Shown: piece by piece, positions 35,663-44,190 of the stretch
Position numbering within the stretch: position 1 is the stretch's first letter
Layout: every line of letters begins with the position of its first letter
NCBI GenBank assembly: GCA_965249895.1
Contig: CBDFNC010000005.1
Location: 372,001 to 436,000, forward strand
Direction: 5' to 3'
DNA length: 64,000 nucleotides
DNA from: CBDFNC01 sp965249895
GTDB taxonomy: Bacteria; Pseudomonadota; Gammaproteobacteria; Enterobacterales; CBDFNC01
Notes under the pieces: model-generated
What the model saw: the letters and a program-made list of their open reading frames with translations, nothing else
Database searches by the model: none
What the model was told of the DNA's origin: nothing
Made by a program: the position numbers and the translations under genes

Positions 35663-36552
35663 TGTTCGACCATAAACTCCTTGCCGCACTTGCCGCAGTT
35701 ATCGACCAACAAAGCTTTGAGAAAGCGGCACAAACCCTGTTTATTACTCAAGGCGCCATATCACAACGGATCAAACAGCTGGAGCAGCAGGTGGGTCAGG
35801 CTTTGGTCATCAGACAAAGTCCGATCCGCGCAACCGAGACAGGATTACAGCTGCTAAAGCATTTCAATCAGGTCAGCTTACTCCAAGACGAGTTAGCCGC
35901 TAATCTAAAACTTCAGCAAAACAAACCATTTGGGAAAATACGCATTGCCGTAAATGCCGACAGCCTGGCAACCTGGTTTCTCGATGCTATCAAGGAATTT
36001 ACCCAGGCTCAGAACCGCGTGGTAGACCTGGTGGTGGACGATCAAGATGTCACCCACGAATATTTAAAAACCGGCCAAGTAATGGGTTGTGTCAGTGCCT
36101 TTGATAAAGAGATCCACGGCGCTGTTATGTCAACCCTGGGGACAATGCGGTATATCTCAGTCGCCTCTCCGGAGTATATCCACAGCCATTTTACTGATGG
36201 GGTTAACCGCGAGAGTTTACGACGCGCACCGGCCGCCGTTTTTAACCATAAGGATGAGCTCACCCGAAATTTTCTGCAACACTTCGAACTGGCGCAATCG
36301 GAAATTCCGTTTCATACCTTACCATCGGCAGAAGCTTTTGTAGATATCGCGATAAAGGGTCTGGCCTTTACCGTGTTGCCGGAGATCCAGGTAGAGAAGT
36401 CGTTGCAAAACGGTGACTTAATCAACATATCACCAAACGTTTACATTGACGTGCCGCTATATTGGCACTGTTGGGCGGTAGACAGTCAACTCACTAAATC
36501 TCTCACCGAGATCCTAACCAAGGGTACAAAAAATGTACTGAGACAGGGTTAA
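35662..36552 (+). CDS. argP: LysR-family regulator ArgP (IciA)
   Basis: The 296-residue protein has the LysR DNA-binding domain (LLAALAAVIDQQSFEKAAQTLFITQGAISQRIKQLEQQVGQ) in the characteristic ArgP form with ITQGAISQRIK and the following VIRQSPIRATETGLQLL. The effector domain includes VVDDQDVTHEYLKTGQVMGCVSA. ArgP senses lysine and arginine and activates argO, dapB and other genes. In E. coli argO is divergent from argP; here no LysE-type exporter is adjacent. The 3' end overlaps the convergent DUF4124-like gene by 4 bp. Confidence 0.92.
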   Translation: MFDHKLLAALAAVIDQQSFEKAAQTLFITQGAISQRIKQLEQQVGQALVIRQSPIRATETGLQLLKHFNQVSLLQDELAANLKLQQNKPFGKIRIAVNADSLATWFLDAIKEFTQAQNRVVDLVVDDQDVTHEYLKTGQVMGCVSAFDKEIHGAVMSTLGTMRYISVASPEYIHSHFTDGVNRESLRRAPAAVFNHKDELTRNFLQHFELAQSEIPFHTLPSAEAFVDIAIKGLAFTVLPEIQVEKSLQNGDLINISPNVYIDVPLYWHCWAVDSQLTKSLTEILTKGTKNVLRQG

Positions 36553-37304
36553 CCGCGACATTTGGCGGTAAAATCTCCGACCATGCAAACATAGGTCTGT
36601 TGCTCTAAGTAGCGTTTCGCTTGTTTTTCCTGTTGCTCAAATTGCCTCAGACTGGCTTGCCCTGCAAAAATATTCCGCTTCAATCTTTCGATGGTGATCG
36701 CACTGACATCAAACGGGGCCACACGCCACTCACGGGTTACAAGGTAAATAGCTTCTTTACCACGGAGTACTTTGTACAGCACAATAATGCCTTGTTCAGT
36801 ACCACGCTGCTTACCGCAATAGTATTGTCCATACACCACGTTATAGCCGAACTCGGTACCCGACGCTATGGGCTCATTGATGGCACCGATACAGATACTG
36901 GTCACAGTATCACGTAACGATTCAGCAAAACGTTCCACCGACATAGTTAGCGGTAAGGCAGTTAACCACTGCTGATTGATCACGTCTTTATACTGACCTA
37001 TGCCCTGCCCCTGGGGAATATGGGCCATTTCTCGAAAACGTCCGCGTTTTTCATCTTTAATTTTTTGCCAGCTTCCCCAACCGGGATACGGGTTTACTAC
37101 GAGAAATTCGTTAATTCGGCTATTTTTCTTCACAACAGGGGCGTCGAAGGAAGGGTCGATAACATCAAAGTCACAAGGCTGGCTGGAAAAAACGACTTTA
37201 TCAGCAAAATCACATTTGTATACTGCCGCAGTGACCGGCTGGCAGGTCAGCAAGAGTAATGCAGACAAAATGATCCCAAGTTTACACATACTAGCTAGTC
37301 GCAT
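36549..37304 (-). CDS. Exported protein with DUF4124-like N-terminus
   Basis: The 251-residue protein has an N-terminal signal peptide (hydrophobic residues 8-25, cleavage near AVYK). It continues YKCDFADKVVFSSQPC, which resembles the DUF4124 motif (YKC...G...F.d.pC) with its Cys pair. The remaining 200 residues show no family I recognise; they have four further Cys residues (IGAINE region CIGA, YYCGK, YVCMVG, TAKCRG), consistent with disulfides in the periplasm. It is monocistronic. Confidence 0.65.
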   Translation of the reverse strand: MRLASMCKLGIILSALLLLTCQPVTAAVYKCDFADKVVFSSQPCDFDVIDPSFDAPVVKKNSRINEFLVVNPYPGWGSWQKIKDEKRGRFREMAHIPQGQGIGQYKDVINQQWLTALPLTMSVERFAESLRDTVTSICIGAINEPIASGTEFGYNVVYGQYYCGKQRGTEQGIIVLYKVLRGKEAIYLVTREWRVAPFDVSAITIERLKRNIFAGQASLRQFEQQEKQAKRYLEQQTYVCMVGDFTAKCRG

Positions 37305-37669
37305 CCATTCGACATCAATATGAAATGTTAATACGGCCAGAAGCCGAAGCCGCTATTATTACTATTTCTTTGGAATGTGATTTTTCGCACATTCAGAAAG
37401 CGCCCTATTTTATCTTAGAAATATGGCGGGTATTTAGCTAATTTGGCCCGTTATACAAAATAACAACTGGACTAGTGAACGACATTATCGTCGAAATCGG
37501 CTCAGATTGAAAATCTCTTTACCCCCCAGCTTTTGACCGATTACAAATATTTATTTAGATTTTATTGTTAAACTTGATTAAAGTAGGTTTCTGACAAAAA
37601 ATGATGAAATTTTTTATTTGATTGTAAGTACTTAAGGAATTTCATTTAACAACTAGTAGCGCGAGTTTT
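37305..37669. other. AT-rich divergent region before the LytS-like kinase
   Basis: This 365-bp gap holds the promoters of two divergent genes. It is notably AT-rich near 37540-37640. No ORF, RNA or operator is recognised. Confidence 0.45.
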
Positions 37670-38734
37670 ATGGCCCTTCGCATCGATCCAAAAACGGGAA
37701 AATTAAACCCCACTGGCATTTTTACCGATCTTATTCTCACCAGTGCGGTGAGTTTCATCATTGCAGTTGTTTTATTGGTCACAGAACTGGCTCAGGATTT
37801 TCTACTGTCAGCTTTAATATGCCACGCCTTTAATATGAGCTGCGCCATTATGGCTATCATACTGGATTACCAAAAGCCGTTTGCACCCAAATGGAAGAAA
37901 ATGCTGCTTTCCTGGACCTCGGGTATCATGCTCGGAGTGATACTTTCCACTGTGCTGATCCAGAACTCGGATGACGCTCAAATGTCCATCCTGGTGGGTC
38001 ACATGTCGAAGCCACTGCTGCTGGCGCTGGTGATGGGTACTTTTGTCTCCTATTTTTTCTACAGTCGCGATAACTCTGCGGTGATCAAACACAAGTTAAA
38101 CGAAGCCCAATTGCAGAAGACGCGCCATGAAAAAGCCCTGCTCGAAAGCCAGCTAAAAGCACTGCAAAGCCAAATCGAACCCCACTTTTTATTTAATACC
38201 CTTGCCAACATCCAGGCAATGATCCATCACGAACCTAAAATAGCAACGGACCTGCTCAATAACCTGACTGATTTACTGCGCCAGAGCCTGACCAAATCCA
38301 GGCAGGATATGCTGTCCATTGAAGATGAAGTTGCGTTTCTTAAAGCCTATCTGGAAATACAAAAAATAAGATTGGGCGAGCGGCTAGCGTACCAAATTAA
38401 TTTGGCGCCAGAGCTGTCGGAGCAGCTGCAATTACCGCCACTGCTGGTCCAGCCGTTGATCGAAAACGCAGTCAAGCATGGTATAGAGCCAAGTACTGAG
38501 GGAGGAGAGGTCATTGTTCTTTTTCGCAAGGAACTAACCAACCTTATTATTGAAATCAAGGACAACGGCGTTGGTTTTTCCCATACGCAAACTAAGGGCA
38601 ACGGCATCGCACTGAACAATATTCGTAACCGCTTAAACAGCCTTTTCAATAACAGGGCGAGCCTGAGGATCACCGAAAATCCTGAGGGGGGGGTATGCTC
38701 TACAATCAAAATTCCTCTCGATACAATTGCTTAA
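37670..38734 (+). CDS. LytS/YehU-type sensor histidine kinase, orphan
   Basis: The 354-residue membrane protein has four to five hydrophobic segments in residues 18-130. A coiled linker (HKLNEAQLQKTRHEKALLESQLKALQSQ) follows, then the His_kinase (PF06580) signature QIEPHFLFNTLANIQAMI with the phosphoacceptor His near residue 174. A HATPase domain has PPLLVQPLIENAVKHGI, DNGVGF and GIALNNIRNRL. Such kinases normally pair with an adjacent LytTR response regulator; none is next to it. The downstream gene is an unrelated hypothetical. Confidence 0.9.
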   Translation: MALRIDPKTGKLNPTGIFTDLILTSAVSFIIAVVLLVTELAQDFLLSALICHAFNMSCAIMAIILDYQKPFAPKWKKMLLSWTSGIMLGVILSTVLIQNSDDAQMSILVGHMSKPLLLALVMGTFVSYFFYSRDNSAVIKHKLNEAQLQKTRHEKALLESQLKALQSQIEPHFLFNTLANIQAMIHHEPKIATDLLNNLTDLLRQSLTKSRQDMLSIEDEVAFLKAYLEIQKIRLGERLAYQINLAPELSEQLQLPPLLVQPLIENAVKHGIEPSTEGGEVIVLFRKELTNLIIEIKDNGVGFSHTQTKGNGIALNNIRNRLNSLFNNRASLRITENPEGGVCSTIKIPLDTIA

Positions 38735-38870
38735 ACCCACTACTAGCCGTGCCTAACACCTTTCCAGCACGACAAAGTCGGTGATTTGACACGAAAAACA
38801 ATTAACATATTTAACATTTACTTAACCTTGTGTTACCTTGGCAGACTCGCTCCTTTAGGGAAGAAGAACA

Positions 38871-39521
38871 TTGGCTATTCTACTCTGGTTGGGTGGTGTC
38901 GCTGTTTTTGTAGTCTGCTTTTTCACCAATCAAAGAATAAAACTGGATATTCTCACCTTAGCCGAACCCGAAAGGCTACTGGCACCGTTAACACTCGATA
39001 GTGAGTCCGCATTTTATCAGAGCTATCAGCAAACTAACCTCTGGGCTCAGAACCATCAATTTTATGAAGACCAACAGTTTGACTTCGATAACCTGCAATC
39101 TAGAGAGCTTCTCCACTGCGGCTGCTGGGTAAACAGAGAATCCAACACCTATTTGGTAATGGCATATTATCAAGGCGATATACGCTATTACTTGTTTTCT
39201 CTCTACGGTAATGCCCTGCTGCTTATGACGTCCAATCACCCTGGTACATTTGCTTACCCCAGACCTAAGGGCTTTGCGGGTAACATCATGCGTATCTCAA
39301 GCTTAGAAAAGCTCTTCCAGACTCATTGTCAGCAGCAGAAAACTATCCGTACTGAGAAAAACCTGGCTCCCTGCTTGCCTAATATGTCAACCTCGAAACT
39401 CATCTGCCGCTTGATCCGTAAGCAAGTAAACCACCTTATGGCCCAGCCCTTTTGGCAGTTAAGAGGGAGTTATTGGCATTATGTTAGGCGACCAGTCTCC
39501 AGCATATTCGCCAAAGTGTAA
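38871..39521 (+). CDS. Hypothetical membrane-anchored protein, 216 aa
   Basis: I do not recognise the family. One N-terminal membrane helix (LLWLGGVAVFVVCFF, residues 4-18) is followed by a soluble domain with several Cys residues (LHCGCWVN, QTHCQQQ, APCLPN, KLICRL) and many aromatics. The start is an apparent TTG preceded by GGGAAGAAG. Being on the same strand as the LytS-like kinase, 136 bp downstream, it could be its partner or target, but nothing shows this directly. Confidence 0.6.
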   Translation: MAILLWLGGVAVFVVCFFTNQRIKLDILTLAEPERLLAPLTLDSESAFYQSYQQTNLWAQNHQFYEDQQFDFDNLQSRELLHCGCWVNRESNTYLVMAYYQGDIRYYLFSLYGNALLLMTSNHPGTFAYPRPKGFAGNIMRISSLEKLFQTHCQQQKTIRTEKNLAPCLPNMSTSKLICRLIRKQVNHLMAQPFWQLRGSYWHYVRRPVSSIFAKV

Positions 39522-39550
39522 GCTGCTCAGATAGCCGGAAAACGGAGCAG

Positions 39551-40465
39551 TTAGACGAGTTTAATTCCCTTCAGGTGAGCAAAGCTGGACTCTTTTGCTG
39601 TAGTGAGAAAATCGGACATAAATGGCATTTCTAATTGCTCAGTACGGACGGCTGCATAGAGCTTATTCCAAATCCCCTCTTCTCCCAATGGCCGGGCCAG
39701 TACATAGTCTTTTTCCAGGTATTCGGTCAGCGCCCAATTGGGTAATGCGGCGACCCCCCTGCCACTGGCCACCAGCTGTAGCATCATAATGGTCATCTCT
39801 GCATGACGAATGCTTTTTGGCTCTACACCGCTGGGGTCGAGAAACAAGTTGAAAATATCCAGCCTGGCTTGTTCCACTGGGTAAGTAATAAGCACTTCGC
39901 TGGCTAAATCTTCCGGCTGAATATAACTCTTTTTCGCCAGTGGGTGATGACGACTCAAGGCCAGCATGGGTTGATAGCTAAACAAGGGTACGTAACTTAG
40001 ACCTTCTATGGGTGCCGGGTCGGATGTCACTACCAAATCTAAGGTGCCCTGACTAAGTGCCGGTAAAGGAGCAAAGCTAAATCCACTGCACAAGTCCAGC
40101 TCCACTTCCGGCCAGTTGTCCCTGAAACTGTCGATAGCAGGCATCAGCCACTGAAAACAAGAATGACATTCGATGGCCATATGCAAACGACCTGTTTCTC
40201 CGGCCACCAAACGAGTAAGATCCCGCTCGGCGCTACGTAGCATAGGTAAAACTTCATCCGCCAGCAGCAGCAATCGCTGGCCAGCTACGGTAAACTTAAG
40301 CGGGCGCGTTTTTCTGATAAAAAGCACTGTGTCCAGTCTATCTTCCAGATCCTTGAGCTGATGGGAAAGTGCAGATTGAGTCAGGTGTAGCCGCTCTGCC
40401 GCCTCGACCATAGAGCCAGTCACTTTCAGGGTGGATAAAGTGCGAAGATGTTTAATCTCAATCAT
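39551..40465 (-). CDS. metR: LysR-family regulator MetR
   Basis: The 304-residue protein has the LysR HTH (LRTLSTLKVTGSMVEAAERLHLTQSALSHQLKDLEDRL) and the MetR-typical continuation FIRKTRPLKFTVAGQRLL, with IECHSCFQWLMPAIDSFRDNWPEVELDL in the effector domain. MetR activates methionine genes such as metE using homocysteine as co-effector. metE is not adjacent here. It is transcribed alone; fetB lies upstream on the same strand with an 86-bp gap. Confidence 0.92.
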   Translation of the reverse strand: MIEIKHLRTLSTLKVTGSMVEAAERLHLTQSALSHQLKDLEDRLDTVLFIRKTRPLKFTVAGQRLLLLADEVLPMLRSAERDLTRLVAGETGRLHMAIECHSCFQWLMPAIDSFRDNWPEVELDLCSGFSFAPLPALSQGTLDLVVTSDPAPIEGLSYVPLFSYQPMLALSRHHPLAKKSYIQPEDLASEVLITYPVEQARLDIFNLFLDPSGVEPKSIRHAEMTIMMLQLVASGRGVAALPNWALTEYLEKDYVLARPLGEEGIWNKLYAAVRTEQLEMPFMSDFLTTAKESSFAHLKGIKLV

Positions 40466-40551
40466 GTTGCAGTATTTTCATCGAAGCTAAGAATATTGAA
40501 TGGATGTCATTATAAGAGAGCTTGCTAGATTTAGCCATCTAAACGTCCAGG

Positions 40552-41349
40552 CTATTTTTCTCGTAACTTCTGCAGTGTTAACCTGTCCCTGTCATCAAAT
40601 AACTGCAATACAGTTAGTTTAAGGGTGATCAGTACGCCAAAACCTGCGGCCGCGGCTATCAGCATCAGGATCAGGAGCTGGTACTTCACCGCTTCCATTG
40701 GGTCGCTGCCCGCCAGGATTTGCCCCGTCATCATCCCGGGTAAGCTCACTAAGCCGGCGGCGGACATGGAATTTACCACAGGGATAAGCGCACCAAGGCA
40801 GGCTTGTTTGTACAGGTCCTGTGTCGCTTGTTTGGAAGTTTGTCCCAACAACAATTTTTGCTCAATGATCTGGCTTTGCTGCTTAATACTTTGCGTTAAT
40901 CTGTCCTGAGCCAGCGACACCACATTTATACTGTTACCCAGGATCATGCCTAAAATGGGTATTACGTATTGGGGGCTATACCAGGGATCCGCCTGAATAA
41001 TAAAAACCAGTAACAATACGGTGATCAAAAAGGTGCTGGCTGCCAGGGTGATTGAGGTGATGTAAACACGAGATCTCAGATCCAGGCGAAGGGTCTGCCT
41101 GGCATTTATTTCTCTCACTGCAACCGCAAACATGACTAAGACGATGGCCATCACCACCCAGAAATCACGCTGGGCGAACACCAGGTGTAAGACACTGCCA
41201 ATCAGGAGTAACTGGACAAATGCACGGATGGCGGCGACCAGCAGAGAGCTTTCAAAACCCAGCCGGTTTTTCAGGCTGACCAGCGCCAGCAAGAGGACCC
41301 CGCTTGAGGCAAGGGCCAGCTGCCAGGGGGCGAGGGATATTAACTCCAT
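40552..41349 (-). CDS. fetB: ABC transporter permease FetB (UPF0014)
   Basis: The 265-residue protein has about seven membrane helices and belongs to the UPF0014/FetB family (VAAIRAFVQLLLIGSVL near residues 38-53; VIPILGMILGNSINVVSLA near 136; SAAGLVSLPGMMTGQILAGSDP near 198). FetAB is described as an iron exporter that protects against oxidative stress in E. coli. It overlaps the fetA stop by 10 bp, so the two form an operon. Confidence 0.92.
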   Translation of the reverse strand: MELISLAPWQLALASSGVLLLALVSLKNRLGFESSLLVAAIRAFVQLLLIGSVLHLVFAQRDFWVVMAIVLVMFAVAVREINARQTLRLDLRSRVYITSITLAASTFLITVLLLVFIIQADPWYSPQYVIPILGMILGNSINVVSLAQDRLTQSIKQQSQIIEQKLLLGQTSKQATQDLYKQACLGALIPVVNSMSAAGLVSLPGMMTGQILAGSDPMEAVKYQLLILMLIAAAAGFGVLITLKLTVLQLFDDRDRLTLQKLREK

Positions 41350-41933
41350 GGCAGCAGTTTCCCCTGTTCTATTTTCACTACTCTATGAGCAACCCGGGCA
41401 ATTTGTGCAGTATCATGGCTAACCCAAATACAGGGCGCCTGGTATTGAACGCAGTAGGCAGAGATCTGCTCTTCCACACGATGAACATTTTCCGGGTCTA
41501 AGGCCGCCGTTGGCTCATCGAGTAATAGCACTTCGGGTTTTAGACTTAGCGCCCTCACCAAGGCAAGGCGCTGTTTCTGCCCGGTAGAAAGACGGCTAAC
41601 CGCCTGCTCCAGGTGGGAAGAGTCCAGATCAAAAGCCGTCAGTAAGTCCATATCCCACTGTGGGATATGATCGCGCGCACAATCAAACCACCACTGGCTT
41701 TGTGCAGGTACATATTGTATTTTTCTGCGCCAGTTTGCCGCATCGACATCGAGGCGATGGGTGCTGTTGAGATACACCTCACCATCCACCGGATCCAGAT
41801 CGCAAACCGCCCTCAGCAGCAGACTTTTCCCCGTCCCGGAATTACCCATCAAACCCAGAATTTCCCCCCCTTTAACCTGGAGAGAAACAGAGGTTAGTGT
41901 GGCTGTGGTCAGATTTTCTAGCTTCAACCCCAT
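41340..41933 (-). CDS. fetA: ABC transporter ATP-binding protein FetA
   Basis: The 197-residue ATPase is short for an ABC subunit but complete. Walker A is MGNSGTGKSLLLRA (residues ~30-43), the signature is LSTGQKQRLALVRAL, Walker B is VLLLDEPTAALD and the switch His is in CIWVSHD. It partners FetB as judged by the 10-bp gene overlap. Its start at 41933 (MGLKLENL) was chosen from similarity to the usual beginning of the ABC domain. Confidence 0.92.
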   Translation of the reverse strand: MGLKLENLTTATLTSVSLQVKGGEILGLMGNSGTGKSLLLRAVCDLDPVDGEVYLNSTHRLDVDAANWRRKIQYVPAQSQWWFDCARDHIPQWDMDLLTAFDLDSSHLEQAVSRLSTGQKQRLALVRALSLKPEVLLLDEPTAALDPENVHRVEEQISAYCVQYQAPCIWVSHDTAQIARVAHRVVKIEQGKLLPWS

Positions 41934-42102
41934 GGTTTTATCAATTGGCCGCGATTTCTACTGTGAGGCGCTAGCATAACATGCTTAACTATGCGGATAA
42001 AAATCAATAAAATTGGCCAGTTAAACGCTTCACAGCCCAAGCCGGATAAGGTAACTTGACCCAATGTAAACAAGGACATATTCAGGGCCACAAGAGGTAT
42101 TA

Positions 42103-43317
42103 ATGAATTCAGTAGAAAAATCCCACAAACTCGATAATGTTTGTTATGACATTCGTGGACCTGTATTAAAACAAGCCAAACGCCTGGAAGACGAAGGCCA
42201 ACGTGTATTAAAGCTAAATATCGGCAACCCCGCCCCCTTTGGATTCGAAGCGCCGGAAGAAATCGTGATGGACGTTATCCAGAACTTGCCGAAAAGCCAG
42301 GGATATTGTGACTCCAAAGGCCTGTTTTCCGCGCGAAAAGCGGTGATGCAATACTATCAACAGCTGGGAATGCGTAATACCGATATTGAGGACATCTATA
42401 TCGGCAACGGCGTCAGCGAACTTATCGTAATGTCCATGCAGGCTCTGCTTAACAACGGCGATGAATTACTCGTTCCTGCTCCGGACTATCCTCTGTGGAC
42501 AGCCGCCGTCACCTTGTCCGGTGGGCTACCTGTCCATTACCTGTGCGATGATCAGGCTAACTGGTTCCCGGACATCAACGACATTAAGTCCAAAATTACC
42601 GCTAAGACCAAAGGCATAGTGTTAATTAACCCGAATAATCCTACGGGAGCCGTGTACAGCCGGGCGCTGCTGGAAGAAATTATTGAAGTCGCCCGTCAGC
42701 ACAAACTGATTATTTTTGCCGATGAAATCTATTCCAAGATAATCTATGACGATGCCGAGCATATTCCCCTTTGTACCCTGGCCGATGATCTGCTGATGGT
42801 CACCTTTAACGGATTGTCCAAGGCCTACCGTATTTGTGGATTCCGGGTGGGCTGGATGCTGATCAGCGGGGCGAAACATAGAGCCACTGATTATATCAGT
42901 GGCTTGGAAATGTTAGCCTCCATGCGTCTATGTGCCAACGTACCCATGCAACATGCCATACAAACGGCGCTGGGCGGCTATCAAAGCATCAACGAGTTAC
43001 TGGTCCCGGGTGGACGGTTATATGATCAGCGGGAAGTCGCCTGGAAAGCATTAAATGACATTCCGGGTATTTCCTGTACCAAACCCGCTGGCGCTATGTA
43101 CTTGTTTCCAAAACTAGATTCAAAGAAATTTAATATTAAAGATGACCAACAGTTCGCTCTCGACTTACTAATGCAGGAAAAAATACTAGTGGTCCAAGGA
43201 ACCGGGTTTAACTGGCCCACCCCAGACCACTTCAGGATCGTATTTTTGCCCCAAACCCAGGTACTGGAAGAGGCAATATATAAACTCGGTAACTTTCTGG
43301 ACAGCTACTCCCAGTAA
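42103..43317 (+). CDS. alaA: Alanine transaminase AlaA (YfbQ)
   Basis: The 404-residue PLP enzyme of aminotransferase class I makes alanine from pyruvate and glutamate. Visible features are LNIGNPAPFGFEAPEEI near the N-terminus, the LVPAPDYPLWTAAV segment, NPNNPTGAVY (substrate carboxylate/PLP contact), FADEIYSKIIYD and the PLP lysine in FNGLSKAYRICGFRVGW. It precedes yfbR by 106 bp, the same order (yfbQ-yfbR) as in E. coli. The gap may carry a separate yfbR promoter. Confidence 0.95.
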   Translation: MNSVEKSHKLDNVCYDIRGPVLKQAKRLEDEGQRVLKLNIGNPAPFGFEAPEEIVMDVIQNLPKSQGYCDSKGLFSARKAVMQYYQQLGMRNTDIEDIYIGNGVSELIVMSMQALLNNGDELLVPAPDYPLWTAAVTLSGGLPVHYLCDDQANWFPDINDIKSKITAKTKGIVLINPNNPTGAVYSRALLEEIIEVARQHKLIIFADEIYSKIIYDDAEHIPLCTLADDLLMVTFNGLSKAYRICGFRVGWMLISGAKHRATDYISGLEMLASMRLCANVPMQHAIQTALGGYQSINELLVPGGRLYDQREVAWKALNDIPGISCTKPAGAMYLFPKLDSKKFNIKDDQQFALDLLMQEKILVVQGTGFNWPTPDHFRIVFLPQTQVLEEAIYKLGNFLDSYSQ

Positions 43318-43423
43318 CGCCAAGGAAATTAAAATAGCGATATGAGTAACATTATCTCTGTGCCAAGCGCAGCGTGGTATAAGACTCAACTCGTGTCGCC
43401 TTATTCTGAACAGGAGACTAATA

Positions 43424-44035
43424 GTGAGCCATTTCTTTGCCTACATGTCGCGCATGAAGCTAATAAATCGTTGGCCCTTGATGCGTAATGTGCAACAAGA
43501 AAACGTGGCCGAGCACAGTCAGCAAGTGGCCATTATCGCACACGTTTTGGCGCTGATTAAAAACCTTAAGTTTGATGGTCAGTTAAACCCGGATAAAGCC
43601 GCAGTTTTGGCACTGTATCATGACTGCAGTGAAGTTCTCACTGGCGATCTCCCTACTCCGGTGAAATACTTTAATCCAAATATTGCCAAGGAATACAAGA
43701 TAATTGAAACGGCGGCAGAGCAAAAATTGCTGGAAATGTTGCCCGAAGAGATGCAGTCCCTGTTTGCGCCTCTCATCGACAGCGGGAAAATGGATCCCGA
43801 GTATAAGAAAATCGTTAAAGATGCAGATACCTTGTGCGCCTATATCAAGTGCCTGGAGGAGCTGGTTGCCGGCAATCAGGAGTTCGAACCGGCAAAACGA
43901 CGCCTGGAAACTATGCTAGGAGACAGGATTACCGACGAAATGCGCTATTTTATTCGGCAATTTTTGCCCAGCTTTCGCCTCACCCTTGATGAACTCAGTG
44001 AGAAAGAGCACAACCCGGGACAACCAGGAATTTGA
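43424..44035 (+). CDS. yfbR: 5'-deoxynucleotidase YfbR with altered C-terminus
   Basis: The 203-residue HD-domain phosphatase hydrolyses deoxyribonucleoside 5'-monophosphates. The metal ligands are visible in NVAEHSQQVAIIAHVLA (His), LYHDCSEVLTGDLPTPVKY (HD) and DADTLCAYIKCLEEL (Asp). The start is GTG with CAGGAGAC upstream. Its last residues (HNPGQPGI) come from a junction with a second, out-of-frame copy of the gene's 3' end (44021-44190). In that copy the tail reads LSEEEQNSTAKGML and its stop overlaps the dgt start. The catalytic core is untouched, so the protein should work. Confidence 0.92.
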   Translation: MSHFFAYMSRMKLINRWPLMRNVQQENVAEHSQQVAIIAHVLALIKNLKFDGQLNPDKAAVLALYHDCSEVLTGDLPTPVKYFNPNIAKEYKIIETAAEQKLLEMLPEEMQSLFAPLIDSGKMDPEYKKIVKDADTLCAYIKCLEELVAGNQEFEPAKRRLETMLGDRITDEMRYFIRQFLPSFRLTLDELSEKEHNPGQPGI

Positions 44036-44190
44036 GCCCAGCAAAGGAACGACGCCTGGAAACTATGCTAGGAGACAGGGTTACCGACGAAATGCGCTAT
44101 TTTATTCGGCAATTTTTGCCCAGCTTTCGCCTCACCCTTAATGAACTAAGCGAAGAAGAGCAAAACTCAACAGCCAAGGGGATGCTTTGA
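44021..44190 (+). pseudogene. Duplicated 3' end of yfbR, fused to the dgt start
   Basis: This segment repeats yfbR from about 43873 onward, offset by 148 bp at its beginning and 152 bp after a 4-bp insertion near 44040. The first ~28 bp encode NQEFEP(A/S)K with synonymous third-base changes. The next ~90 bp are almost identical to the parent copy (I saw one difference). The last ~30 bp diverge again. It ends in TGA at 44188-44190, overlapping the TTG of dgt. There is no start codon or domain, so it is a fragment. Confidence 0.9.
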
